Shown here piece by piece: positions 18,091 through 25,750 of a stretch of DNA of 64,000 nt. The position numbers were made by a program, and so were the translations under genes. The DNA lies in NCBI GenBank assembly GCA_902812455.1, contig CADDZH010000005.1, forward strand, positions 1-64,000, read 5' to 3'. Origin of the DNA: Chloroflexota bacterium (GTDB taxonomy: Bacteria > Chloroflexota > Ktedonobacteria > Ktedonobacterales > Ktedonobacteraceae). The notes under the pieces are model-generated. The model saw nothing but the letters and a program-made list of their open reading frames with translations. It was not told the DNA's origin and made no database searches. Numbering within the stretch: position 1 is the first letter of the stretch; each line of letters starts with the position of its first letter.

Positions 18091-19110
18091 TCAGGGTTGC
18101 CAGATAGCACCATCCTGTGGTTGACCGGGCAAAGAAAGCTGGTGGAGAGCTAAGTCATTGGCGTTCATGATCCAGGTAGCCCCCACGAAAGCATGTGAAG
18201 GAGGACCAAAATCATGAGCGCGCCAAACGAGAATCTGAGTTCCATCAGGTGACCAGCTTGACGGAACAGAGCCGTAATATCCCGAGGGATCATTCGTCAA
18301 CTGGATCTGATGTGAACCATCCGCATTCATCGCATACGCTTCTATATTACTAACCACACCTCCTGGCTGATATGCTCCATATGAATAGAGCAAACGCTGG
18401 CCGTCAGGAGACCACACAAGCGAGCTAAAGTACCCGGGATCTTCTATGATTCTTGTGACACTTCCTGATCCATTGAGATGAATCATCTCAATAGCTGAAA
18501 GAGTTGCGCTGATGCGCGAAACGAAGGCAATCTCTTGCCCATTGGGTGACCACGCAGGAAAATCCCCTTCCATCTGAGCAGTCAGGGGAAGGAGACGTTT
18601 CCCTGTGCCATTCGCATTCATGAGGAACAGTTTGGAGGTGTTGCCTACATTTGCCATAAACACAATCTGTTTGCCATCTGGAGACCAGGAAGGGGCCTGA
18701 TTTACTTGTTGAGGATCATGTGTCAGGTTGACTGCGTCCGATCCATCAGCGTTCATTACCCAGATATCGTCGAGATTGCGCGCAAGATCACCCACAACAA
18801 ACGCAATCCGCCGGCCATTTGGTGACCATCGAGGGCAACAGGCTCCTGCTGGCAACTGCGTGAACTGCCGCAGTCCCGACCCAGCGAGGGAACTGGTGCA
18901 GATTGTGGTCGTTGTACGAGAAGGAGGAAGACAGGTATAAGCTACCTGTGCTGTGCCTCCTCCATTCACAGCGGTCACGGTACTGACTGCTGGGGGGGTA
19001 GGTGTAGGCTTGGCAATTTGGGGGCTTGAGCTACAAGCTCCCACAAGAGCAGTGAGAAACAGGAACACCAGCACTATTCGGCCAGAAGAAGCCTTTCTCC
19101 AGAACAGCAT
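18091..19110 (-). CDS. TolB-like propeller lipoprotein
   Basis: 339 residues. The signal peptide ends in the lipobox LVGAC, followed by a Pro/Thr linker (PTPTPPAV). At least five PD40/WD40-like blades follow, each with a WSP(N/D)G core: SPNGRRIAFV, SPDGKQIVFM, SPNGQEIAFV, SPDGQRLLYS and SPDGTQILVW. This is the TolB-type propeller used for protein contacts on the outer face of the membrane. It is the last gene of a minus-strand set beginning with the MauD-like gene at 21054, only 12 bases after the membrane-protein gene, so it is likely co-expressed with the Mau-like genes. Its partner is unknown. Confidence 0.8.
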   Translation of the reverse strand: MLFWRKASSGRIVLVFLFLTALVGACSSSPQIAKPTPTPPAVSTVTAVNGGGTAQVAYTCLPPSRTTTTICTSSLAGSGLRQFTQLPAGACCPRWSPNGRRIAFVVGDLARNLDDIWVMNADGSDAVNLTHDPQQVNQAPSWSPDGKQIVFMANVGNTSKLFLMNANGTGKRLLPLTAQMEGDFPAWSPNGQEIAFVSRISATLSAIEMIHLNGSGSVTRIIEDPGYFSSLVWSPDGQRLLYSYGAYQPGGVVSNIEAYAMNADGSHQIQLTNDPSGYYGSVPSSWSPDGTQILVWRAHDFGPPSHAFVGATWIMNANDLALHQLSLPGQPQDGAIWQP

Positions 19111-19122
19111 GGAATCCTCCCC

Positions 19123-19773
19123 TCACATCGGAAAGCCGATAGGACCTTGCAACATTGTGGATGTGAGCAGAGCTGTACCAAAGAGGATCAGGACAACCGC
19201 CACGATGATCTTGGTATTGCCTCGTTGGCTAGTGAATTTCGCCAAGAATAATCGACTATCTGCTCCCTCTCGATAGGCATAGCAGCTCACTGGAAGCAGT
19301 ACGAACGCCCTAACAAGGCCATAGGTCCCCATCAAGAGCGTTCCGTACAATAGCTCCCCTTTTAACAAGCACCATAAGCAGAGAATATAAAATGATCCAA
19401 ATTCGATACGCGTTGTGAACCCAAGACCGAGAGCAGCGCCATAAGCAAGGGAAGCTCCATACGGTCGCCACCAGCGCCACCATGTGACAGGGACAGCTTC
19501 CATCACACTAGGCCTTGGCAGGCGAAGGAACCCAGCATCACTAATAGCATACGCCACAGCAAGTATCCCGATCAGAAGCGATCCGCCAGCAAAGGCTGGT
19601 GTATAAAGCGCACTACTATCACTCAAGCGACGCAAAAGTAATCCCCCGCTACTCAATAATGCACCAAGCAATGATGAAGTAGCGAGACAAGCAATAGTAT
19701 ATAGACCGATCGCTATGAGCCAGCATTTCCGTTCGAAAGTCTCCTGCACGAGGGACCCGATCGTCATGATCAT
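19123..19773 (-). CDS. Polytopic membrane protein of the Mau-like cluster
   Basis: 216 residues with five or six predicted membrane helices (about 15-50, 60-80, 110-125, 130-150, 155-170 and 188-208). A CLWC pair in one helix and further Cys residues hint at a redox or thiol-relay membrane protein, and its place beside MauD-like and MauA-like genes would suit a MauF/CcdA-like job. That link is inference: no CcdA signature is certain. The conserved-looking core is GLGFTTRIEFGSFY. Ten bases separate its start from the small gene at 19783. Confidence 0.6.
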   Translation of the reverse strand: MIMTIGSLVQETFERKCWLIAIGLYTIACLATSSLLGALLSSGGLLLRRLSDSSALYTPAFAGGSLLIGILAVAYAISDAGFLRLPRPSVMEAVPVTWWRWWRPYGASLAYGAALGLGFTTRIEFGSFYILCLWCLLKGELLYGTLLMGTYGLVRAFVLLPVSCYAYREGADSRLFLAKFTSQRGNTKIIVAVVLILFGTALLTSTMLQGPIGFPM

Positions 19774-19782
19774 CGAGATCCC

Positions 19783-19968
19783 TCAAGCTGTCATGGTCTT
19801 TGCTGCCCCTGTGAGCCCTGCGAGAAGAAACGGCAAAAGGAATATCGCCACATCCAACGGAGAAACAAATGGCCCCAGTTTTTGCCTCAAATAGGCAAGA
19901 GCAGCGCCGCCCAGGATACCAGCCATTAACAGATACAGACTTCCCCGTGATCGCGAGACAAAAGCCAC
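19783..19968 (-). CDS. Small two-helix membrane protein
   Basis: 61 residues from a GTG at 19968 with AAAGGGGG seven bases upstream. Two hydrophobic segments (about 9-27 and 38-56) joined by a short basic loop. No family recognised. It is tightly packed between the Cys-rich Tat protein and the polytopic membrane protein, which supports it being real and part of the same complex or pathway. Confidence 0.55.
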   Translation of the reverse strand: MAFVSRSRGSLYLLMAGILGGAALAYLRQKLGPFVSPLDVAIFLLPFLLAGLTGAAKTMTA

Positions 19969-19992
19969 GGCAATGCCCCCTTTTTCACTCGT

Positions 19993-20364
19993 TTAACATA
20001 TGCAACCAGCGCCAGAACCATCTGTAGCGTAGGTACATATGTAGGTTTTTCCCGCATAGCAATCGTTACATAGAACAGGAATGCAGTTGGGCGAGTTGGG
20101 TGATCCATAGCCGGGTGCTTGATAGGGGCAGCACCATGTGTATGTGACCGTAGAGCCGCTGGGACATTGATCCTGGCTGCATTGTTTACCAGTGCAGCAG
20201 AGCAGCGAATCGGTCGTAGCATGTGCCAAGCTATTGCTGAAAATATCGCCACCTGCCATAACAGCAGCAATACCTGCCGCTACCTTGCCCATTGTTGCGA
20301 TGAAACCACGGCGCGAAGACCGTGCCTCAATGTCCTTGGACAAACGATTCAGAAAATCCATCAT
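19993..20364 (-). CDS. Tat-exported Cys-rich protein, methylamine dehydrogenase small-subunit-like, without the second TTQ Trp
   Basis: 123 residues. A Tat signal (SSRRGFIATMG, twin Arg at 18-19) is followed by a mature part of about 75 residues with twelve Cys (56, 57, 62, 67, 78, 79, 94, 99, 102, 110, 121, 123). Twelve disulfide-forming Cys is also the pattern of MauA, the small subunit of methylamine dehydrogenase, and CPSGSTVTYTW resembles the MauA stretch before the first quinone Trp. Only one Trp (77) exists, so the tryptophan tryptophylquinone cofactor cannot form. No large catalytic subunit is nearby. Neighbours are MauD-like and membrane genes. Likely a disulfide-rich exported protein with a new role. 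Confidence 0.7.
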   Translation of the reverse strand: MMDFLNRLSKDIEARSSRRGFIATMGKVAAGIAAVMAGGDIFSNSLAHATTDSLLCCTGKQCSQDQCPSGSTVTYTWCCPYQAPGYGSPNSPNCIPVLCNDCYAGKTYICTYATDGSGAGCIC

Positions 20365-20448
20365 AGGAAGCCTATTCCTTTCTCTAGAACTATCTGAATG
20401 AACCGTAGTACAAGTAACATCAAAAGCCTACAAGTCACAATTGATCGA

Positions 20449-21054
20449 TCACTCTGGAAGGGAAACAAGCGCATCCCTCAAGAGCGTAAGCAGGTCATCA
20501 CAGTCACGCACCATCCCCTTTGCTTTCAGTATGCCTTGTGAGTCATACAGCAGCCCAAAGGGGATATTATGCACTTGAAAGCCCATAATAATCTCACGTG
20601 TTCTATCACACACAACTGGGAGATGGAGCGGGAAAAGACTGAGAAACGCTCGACAAGCCTGTTCGTCGGATTTCATGAGAACAGCCACCGTTCCATGAAA
20701 TATACCATCATCTACAATCTTGTTGAGCGGTTCCGCTGTCCTTTGACAGGTTTCACACATGGGTGAAAGCACAACGAGTAGCGTCCCATTCCCGTTGTGC
20801 GATGGTGGAAGCCGCAATGTGCCAAAGCCATTGATCGTTTCGAGTGCTAATTCGGGAAGAATCGCCCCAAGGGGAGGACCATCATCACGAGGCGCTGGAA
20901 CAGGAAGGTTTGGAGGAGATGCAGCAGCCGTTCCAAGCTGTGCAAGCTGGCGATGCAACAAACCTATCTGCTGCAACACACCTATTATTAGTAAGGCAAG
21001 TCCTATGACAAAGACCCATAACAAAATATAACTGACAAGCCATATGTTGCTCAT
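20449..21054 (-). CDS. MauD-like membrane-anchored thioredoxin-fold protein
   Basis: 201 residues. One N-terminal membrane helix (about 7-27), a Pro-rich linker, then a thioredoxin-like domain with the active-site pair CETC at 100-103 in SPMCETCQRT. A cis-Pro candidate lies in HNIPFGLLYD. MauD is needed to form the disulfides of MauA, and this protein probably does the same for the Cys-rich Tat protein encoded 84 bases downstream. AGGGGGAACAG precedes the ATG, and a promoter lies at 21132-21160. First gene of the minus-strand set. Confidence 0.8.
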   Translation of the reverse strand: MSNIWLVSYILLWVFVIGLALLIIGVLQQIGLLHRQLAQLGTAAASPPNLPVPAPRDDGPPLGAILPELALETINGFGTLRLPPSHNGNGTLLVVLSPMCETCQRTAEPLNKIVDDGIFHGTVAVLMKSDEQACRAFLSLFPLHLPVVCDRTREIIMGFQVHNIPFGLLYDSQGILKAKGMVRDCDDLLTLLRDALVSLPE

Positions 21055-21131
21055 CTGTTCCCCCTGCTATGAAAGAGAAAAGCAACCTTTCGATCTTTTC
21101 TCAGAAATTATTGCCTTTTTCATCAATAATA

Positions 21132-21160
21132 GGTATAATACAAAAAAGAAGAAATGTCAA
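21132..21160 (-). promoter_or_regulatory. Promoter of the Mau-like minus-strand operon
   Basis: On the minus strand TTGACA (21160-21155), 17 bases, TATACC (21137-21132). The start site would be about 70 bases before the MauD-like ATG. The region is AT-rich compared with its surroundings. Confidence 0.6.
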
Positions 21161-21372
21161 GCACGAAAAACACATCAATTATCGAGTTTAGAGATGTACC
21201 ACAAACAAGGCGAGGGAGGTGAGATATGGTAAAGAGCAAACAGAACTTTATGAACTGGGCCATCGCACGTACCATGTGAGAAGGGGTTATTCTAAGTCGA
21301 AGCCCGTGCAGCATGTGGGAAAGGGTATTGTAGATACATGTTTTTCTATCTCCTTCCAAAGGAGGTATAGGA

Positions 21373-21423
21373 ATGAAGACGGCTAGATGTGCAGATGAAC
21401 TTTTTGTCCTTTTTTCTGCGTGA
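21373..21423 (+). CDS. Candidate 16-residue leader peptide
   Basis: ATG to TGA, preceded by AAAGGAGGT with seven bases spacing. The ribosome site lies in the right arm of a hairpin, CTCCTT-CCA-AAGGAG (21351-21365), so translation could be switched by pairing. The stop codon is followed immediately by AGGAG of the next gene (start 21439). This looks like a regulatory leader rather than a functional peptide, but expression is unproven. Confidence 0.4.
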   Translation: MKTARCADELFVLFSA

Positions 21424-21438
21424 AGGAGAACGTTCATC

Positions 21439-21819
21439 ATGATTTGCGTCACTACTCGTTTTCGCCTTACATACCCCTGGCAGCTTCTTTCCATGTATCT
21501 TCTCTATAGACATATGGCTCCAGACCTGAAGTCTGCTCCAGGGTTAATCCGCTATGCCTTCACGATCCAGGGACCTTCTGTCTGTTACACTTTTTCATTA
21601 TGGGAATCGAAGGAAGCTATCATGCGGTTCTCTAATGTTCCTTCTCACCTTAAAGCACTCCGTTCTGCCAAACGTATGTGTCGGGAGATCTGGTCTGCCT
21701 ATTGGCAGATTGCGGCTATTAGCCAATTTGCAAATCGTTGGGAAGATTCTGTTCCCTGGCCTACGATGGTAGACCATATCGTGCATCCTCCTCACTTCTT
21801 TATGCAAGAACCACTCTAG
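21439..21819 (+). CDS. Small protein resembling the DUF3291/monooxygenase-like ferredoxin fold
   Basis: 126 residues. The core SVCYTFSLWESKEAIMRFSNVPSHL, followed by an Arg-rich helix and a Trp-containing end, resembles DUF3291 and CrtA-type dimeric alpha-beta barrel proteins. A clear AAGGAG lies 11 bases before the ATG. It starts a plus-strand set with the MauE-like gene 12 bases downstream, divergent from the MauD-like operon. No catalytic function is proposed. Confidence 0.6.
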   Translation: MICVTTRFRLTYPWQLLSMYLLYRHMAPDLKSAPGLIRYAFTIQGPSVCYTFSLWESKEAIMRFSNVPSHLKALRSAKRMCREIWSAYWQIAAISQFANRWEDSVPWPTMVDHIVHPPHFFMQEPL

Positions 21820-21831
21820 GAGGTAACTGCT

Positions 21832-22422
21832 ATGATAGTGACAGAAGCCTTGGTAAGTATCCTTCTAGGCCTAGTCTTTTTGGCCAGTTCCATCCCAAAG
21901 CTTCGCTATCCCAGAGGCTTTGTTCTTACAGTTCTGGAATATCGGATACTCCCACCAGTATTTGGCAGAATCTATGGGTGGTTCCTTCCACCTTTAGAAT
22001 TGTTGCTCGCCCTTCTCTTACTCAGCGGAACTATGCTCCGTCTTACATCGGTTGTGCTTTCGCTCTTGCTCTTGAGTTTTATCATTGCTATCAGCATCAA
22101 TATCGCGCGAGGCCGTGATCTCAATTGCCACTGTTTTGGTGCCAAAAAGCAACGCAAGATTGGGTGGGAGCTGTTGGTTCAAGATATCATTCTTTTTGGC
22201 TTTGCCATCATGCTTACTCTCCTCTCACCTGACTGGATAGACTTGGCAGCATGGTCTCTCTTTCGCTTCTTCCTTCCTCTTGGAAGTCTTGTTGCTCCGC
22301 TTCTCTGCTTGGGAGTGGCAATTGGCGTGACTATTGCACTGAGAAGGCTTCCTCTGCAGGCCAGCAGTGCTGTTCGTAAGATGAGATTGTTGTTATGGCC
22401 CACTCTACCAAACAAACAGTAA
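21832..22422 (+). CDS. MauE/DoxX-like redox membrane protein
   Basis: 196 residues, four to five membrane helices. The family mark is NCHCFG at 98-103, a Cys pair at the membrane edge following ARGRDL. MauE works with MauD in maturing methylamine dehydrogenase, probably by moving electrons across the membrane to keep the thiol pair of MauD in the right state. Strong AGGAGG before the ATG. The next gene overlaps its last 28 bases, so the two are translationally coupled. Facing the MauA-like and MauD-like genes, it likely serves the same exported Cys-rich substrate. Confidence 0.8.
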   Translation: MIVTEALVSILLGLVFLASSIPKLRYPRGFVLTVLEYRILPPVFGRIYGWFLPPLELLLALLLLSGTMLRLTSVVLSLLLLSFIIAISINIARGRDLNCHCFGAKKQRKIGWELLVQDIILFGFAIMLTLLSPDWIDLAAWSLFRFFLPLGSLVAPLLCLGVAIGVTIALRRLPLQASSAVRKMRLLLWPTLPNKQ

Positions 22423-25400
22423 CATTTCCATGCGATACCTCTCAAGGCACCTCCCAAAAGGAGCCGGGCGCGAGCCTTTTCTCCTTGACACTTGCTCTCT
22501 GGCAACTCCGCCAGACCAGGAGCCTGCTGCTTGTCATTAGTATCGGAGCTATTGTTGCCGTGATGCTGGTCTGTGCTGTCCCGCTCTATTCTCAGATCAC
22601 AATGACAGCTGAAGTACGAAACATCCTCACGGCAGACACTACTCAGGGAACTATCTTGATTTCCAGCACCACCCCGGATGTGGATCTCCAGCATATCCAG
22701 GCCTTTCAAGCCCGTCTCGACCATGAGATGCAGCAGAACCTGAGCGCATTTCTGCTTGGCCCGCCGGAAACTTCTTTCGAGGTAGGCGGACTGGATATTC
22801 TAGTGCCAGAACCTAACGTACCGGAGCAAACGATCCTACCAGGACAAACAATGCTCCACGAGAGCGGCAATCAGTTGGATCTCATTGGAGAATCGATCGA
22901 ACAGGCTGCTCCACATCTCGATCTTCTCGCTGGCCGACTCCCCAGAGTTAATGCTAACGTCCTTGAAATTGCTCTTCCTCCTGAGGCTGCACACAGCCTC
23001 GGTGTGCATATTGGCACAGTCATTTCTGTACCTATTTCCTTCGTGGATGCTTTTGGAGAGAGATTAGCTATCGTCATTGTGAAACTGCAAGTCGTCGGTA
23101 TCTTCATGCCTAGATCTGATGCCTTCTGGCACGGCCAAGACTTTGCGTGTGAGCGATTGAATTTCTATCATGAAACCTGCGAAGCGTTGGTCTCCACTAG
23201 GGCAATCCTTGCTTCTCTTTCCCAGTTCACCCTCAATCCAAAACTGGCAGGTCTCTATCTCGAAGCAAAACCTCAGTTGTTCTGGTACTATCAATTGAAT
23301 ATCCCCATCGTTGATGTGAACAACTTGGGAACACTTCAGAATGGATTGAGGAATATCACCACCGCTATCGGCCCTGCATTTGACGATCCACCCTATCTTG
23401 AACAGACAGCCGTTCTTGAGCCCATCTCTGATATGCTAGGGCAGTATACGACGCGCAACTCATTAGTCCAGATTCCTGTGACCAGTCTTTTCTTGCTGGT
23501 TGTTGGACTGACGATCTTCTTTGTGTTTCTGATGACAGATGTGCTGGTAGAGTACCAATCGGAAACAATTGCTGTTCTCCGTAGCCGGGGAGCTAGCCGC
23601 CTACAAATCTTTGGCATCTTTCTCACACAGGGAGTGGGGATCAGTCTTATCGCGCTTGTCATCGGACCCATAGTGGCTCTCCTGATCGTTCCTCTGATCT
23701 CGCTAGCCACGCTACCTTCTCCAGATCAAGGAGCAGTGGATGTGCTTACTGCTGAACCGCAAGCGGTATGGCAAGAAATCGCGCTCCCGGCATTGGTAAC
23801 GGCTGGCGTCGTTGTCCTGGTGATGATTTTGGCACTCACCGGCACTCTACGTCATACTATCTTCTCCTTCCGGCGTGACACAACTCGTTCGACGTACCGT
23901 GCCCTCTGGCAGCGCTTCCATATTGACCTGTTTGCTGGTATCATTGCGCTCGCGGCCTTCGGCTTTTCTGTCTACGCCAGCAGTCCGGGTGTGCTGAATG
24001 AGCAAGTTCGTGTCCTGATTTTGCCCCCACTAACCATCGTTGGGGTCATCTGCTTGCTCCTGGGAATCTCTCTCATGCTGCTGCGAGCATTTCCGTTCTT
24101 TTTGCAACGGATAGCGCATCTAGCAGTCCACAGTCAGGGAGTTGCGCTGCTGCTAGCGCTCACACACCTGGCACGAACCCCTCGCCAATTGCTCCGCATG
24201 ACCATTTTGCTAGCTTTCGCTATTGCTTTCGCCATGTTCCTCCTGGTGTTTAATGCCTCCCAATCGCAGCGGATAATTGATGTTGCCAATTATGAAGTGG
24301 GAGCCGACTTCCACGGTAAACTCCCTGGGCCAGCCAAAGCGGCGCAATCTTCAGTCTACACTCATATTCCTGGGGTTCAATCAGCCACGATTGGGTACAC
24401 TAGCTTTGCTCGCGCCTCAGAAAACAGCACAAATGTCTCCGTCCAGTTGCTGGCAGGTGATGCCCAGACGCTTGCCCAAACTTTCATCTGGACGGATCAG
24501 GACTCAACCCAGCCAGTGAGTGTGCTCATGCAGCAACTGATCGCCCAGCGAAACAAAGCGCTGTCTACGAATATCGTTCCTGCGATTGTGGACAGCGCTG
24601 CTAGTGAGACACTGCATCTTTCCCCAGGCACCGTGTTTTCGCTCGCTGACTCCACTATGACAGTCAACTGTGTGACCATCGTCACCGTGTCACATATTCC
24701 TACTATTAATGATAGCGCGCTAGCTACAGGAGGGAATGACCTAACAGCCGCCGGGGGTATTCTAATAGACTGGCAAACCCTTGCGATGGTTACTCAAAAC
24801 CTCTCTGGCACGGCTCCCTCTGCAACCGATGTCTGGCTGAAAACCCGCAGCGACGCTGCCTCGTTGAGCAACGTGCGTGCCGCACTCACAAACGGGCCAC
24901 TCCAACTGGACGAACTCAACGATCGCCGGGCTATGATTGAGAACCTGAGAAACGATCCGCTCTATCTCGATCTGACCGGGTTATTAGCACTGGGTGCAAT
25001 CATCATTATTATCTTGGCGCTAGTGGGCAGTCTGATAGCGTCCTGGCTGAGTGTGCGCAGCCGTCTTATCAATTTGGTGGCCCTGCGTGCCCTAGGAACC
25101 ACAGCTCGCCAACTGACCGGGGTCTTGATCTGGGAGCAAAGCATAATCTATGGGTCCGCGCTTCTTCTGGGTAGTCTTTTTGGTATTGTTCTCTCAGTGC
25201 TGGCCATCCCATCGCTCATGTTCACGAATCTCACGGTCAGTGGATTCCAGGGCAGTCTTGACAGCAGTGCAGAGTATACCTTGCAAACTGTGCCACCTGT
25301 TCAGGTCGTGCTTCCCCCATCGCTGGGTCTGGTGGTTGCCGGAATAGGCCTTATCTGTCTTCTCGTGCTCGTCGCCATGGTGCGCTTGGCGACCAGACCA

Positions 25401-25436
25401 GCTTTGAGTCAGTCCTTACGACTCAACGTAGACTAA
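22395..25436 (+). CDS. Large FtsX/MacB-type ABC permease
   Basis: 1013 residues. A first membrane helix at about 45-65 (LLLVISIGAIVAVMLVCAVP), a large extracytoplasmic domain to about 355, then three helices of one FtsX core (about 360-480), another membrane region near 510-620, a second outer domain (about 620-860) and a last FtsX core (about 860-1000; SVRSRLINLVALRALGTTARQL). This is the two-FtsX-domain layout of DUF214-type permeases. No ATPase is adjacent; the lone LolD-type ATPase at 14034 is a candidate partner. It overlaps the MauE-like gene, so it may export or release a product of the same cluster. Confidence 0.8.
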   Translation: MAHSTKQTVTFPCDTSQGTSQKEPGASLFSLTLALWQLRQTRSLLLVISIGAIVAVMLVCAVPLYSQITMTAEVRNILTADTTQGTILISSTTPDVDLQHIQAFQARLDHEMQQNLSAFLLGPPETSFEVGGLDILVPEPNVPEQTILPGQTMLHESGNQLDLIGESIEQAAPHLDLLAGRLPRVNANVLEIALPPEAAHSLGVHIGTVISVPISFVDAFGERLAIVIVKLQVVGIFMPRSDAFWHGQDFACERLNFYHETCEALVSTRAILASLSQFTLNPKLAGLYLEAKPQLFWYYQLNIPIVDVNNLGTLQNGLRNITTAIGPAFDDPPYLEQTAVLEPISDMLGQYTTRNSLVQIPVTSLFLLVVGLTIFFVFLMTDVLVEYQSETIAVLRSRGASRLQIFGIFLTQGVGISLIALVIGPIVALLIVPLISLATLPSPDQGAVDVLTAEPQAVWQEIALPALVTAGVVVLVMILALTGTLRHTIFSFRRDTTRSTYRALWQRFHIDLFAGIIALAAFGFSVYASSPGVLNEQVRVLILPPLTIVGVICLLLGISLMLLRAFPFFLQRIAHLAVHSQGVALLLALTHLARTPRQLLRMTILLAFAIAFAMFLLVFNASQSQRIIDVANYEVGADFHGKLPGPAKAAQSSVYTHIPGVQSATIGYTSFARASENSTNVSVQLLAGDAQTLAQTFIWTDQDSTQPVSVLMQQLIAQRNKALSTNIVPAIVDSAASETLHLSPGTVFSLADSTMTVNCVTIVTVSHIPTINDSALATGGNDLTAAGGILIDWQTLAMVTQNLSGTAPSATDVWLKTRSDAASLSNVRAALTNGPLQLDELNDRRAMIENLRNDPLYLDLTGLLALGAIIIIILALVGSLIASWLSVRSRLINLVALRALGTTARQLTGVLIWEQSIIYGSALLLGSLFGIVLSVLAIPSLMFTNLTVSGFQGSLDSSAEYTLQTVPPVQVVLPPSLGLVVAGIGLICLLVLVAMVRLATRPALSQSLRLNVD

Positions 25437-25750
25437 TTCCTAAGTAAGGCTCTTTGACTGAGGACAAAATCAGAAAGCTATTTGCTGCGATGCCAACCCT
25501 CTTGATCGAGCTCCAGTAGTACTCACTCAGTAAGGTTGGCACCGCATCCTGGGTGAATTGCCCAAGAGCGGCAGTGAACGCCTGCGCGACGACTGCAGAA
25601 AGCCTGAGCAATTCTATCTTGCCAGAAGCAGGCTGCACGAAACTGAGATATATAGCCATATATAGCCGATCAATTGGCACGGGCGCAATGAATTGCGCCC
25701 CTACGACCTGTTGTGGATGAATTTGCCAAATTTATCCTGGTACCCATACA
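25437..25750. other. Convergent intergenic region
   Basis: About 310 bases between the permease and gdhA. An 85-codon minus-strand frame (25423-25680) overlaps the permease end and is not recognised. Two tandem ATATATAGCC copies lie near 25645-25665, followed by the palindromic repeat at 25681. Confidence 0.4.
25681..25704. repeat. Perfect GTAGGGGC-headed hairpin
   Basis: GGGCGCAAT-GA-ATTGCGCCC followed by CTAC; on the minus strand it begins GTAGGGGCGCAAT. Nine-base perfect arms. Forty-six bases after the gdhA stop, so it could also aid transcript end formation. Confidence 0.75.

Noticed and set aside
19993..20364. A working methylamine dehydrogenase small subunit
   Set aside because: Only one Trp, no large subunit gene and no MauG, so the TTQ enzyme cannot be made from this locus.
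21123..21494. 123-codon minus-strand frame
   Set aside because: Covers the divergent promoter region and the leader hairpin; no convincing ribosome site.
25423..25680. 85-codon minus-strand frame after the permease
   Set aside because: Overlaps the end of the permease gene, no recognisable family, no clear ribosome site.
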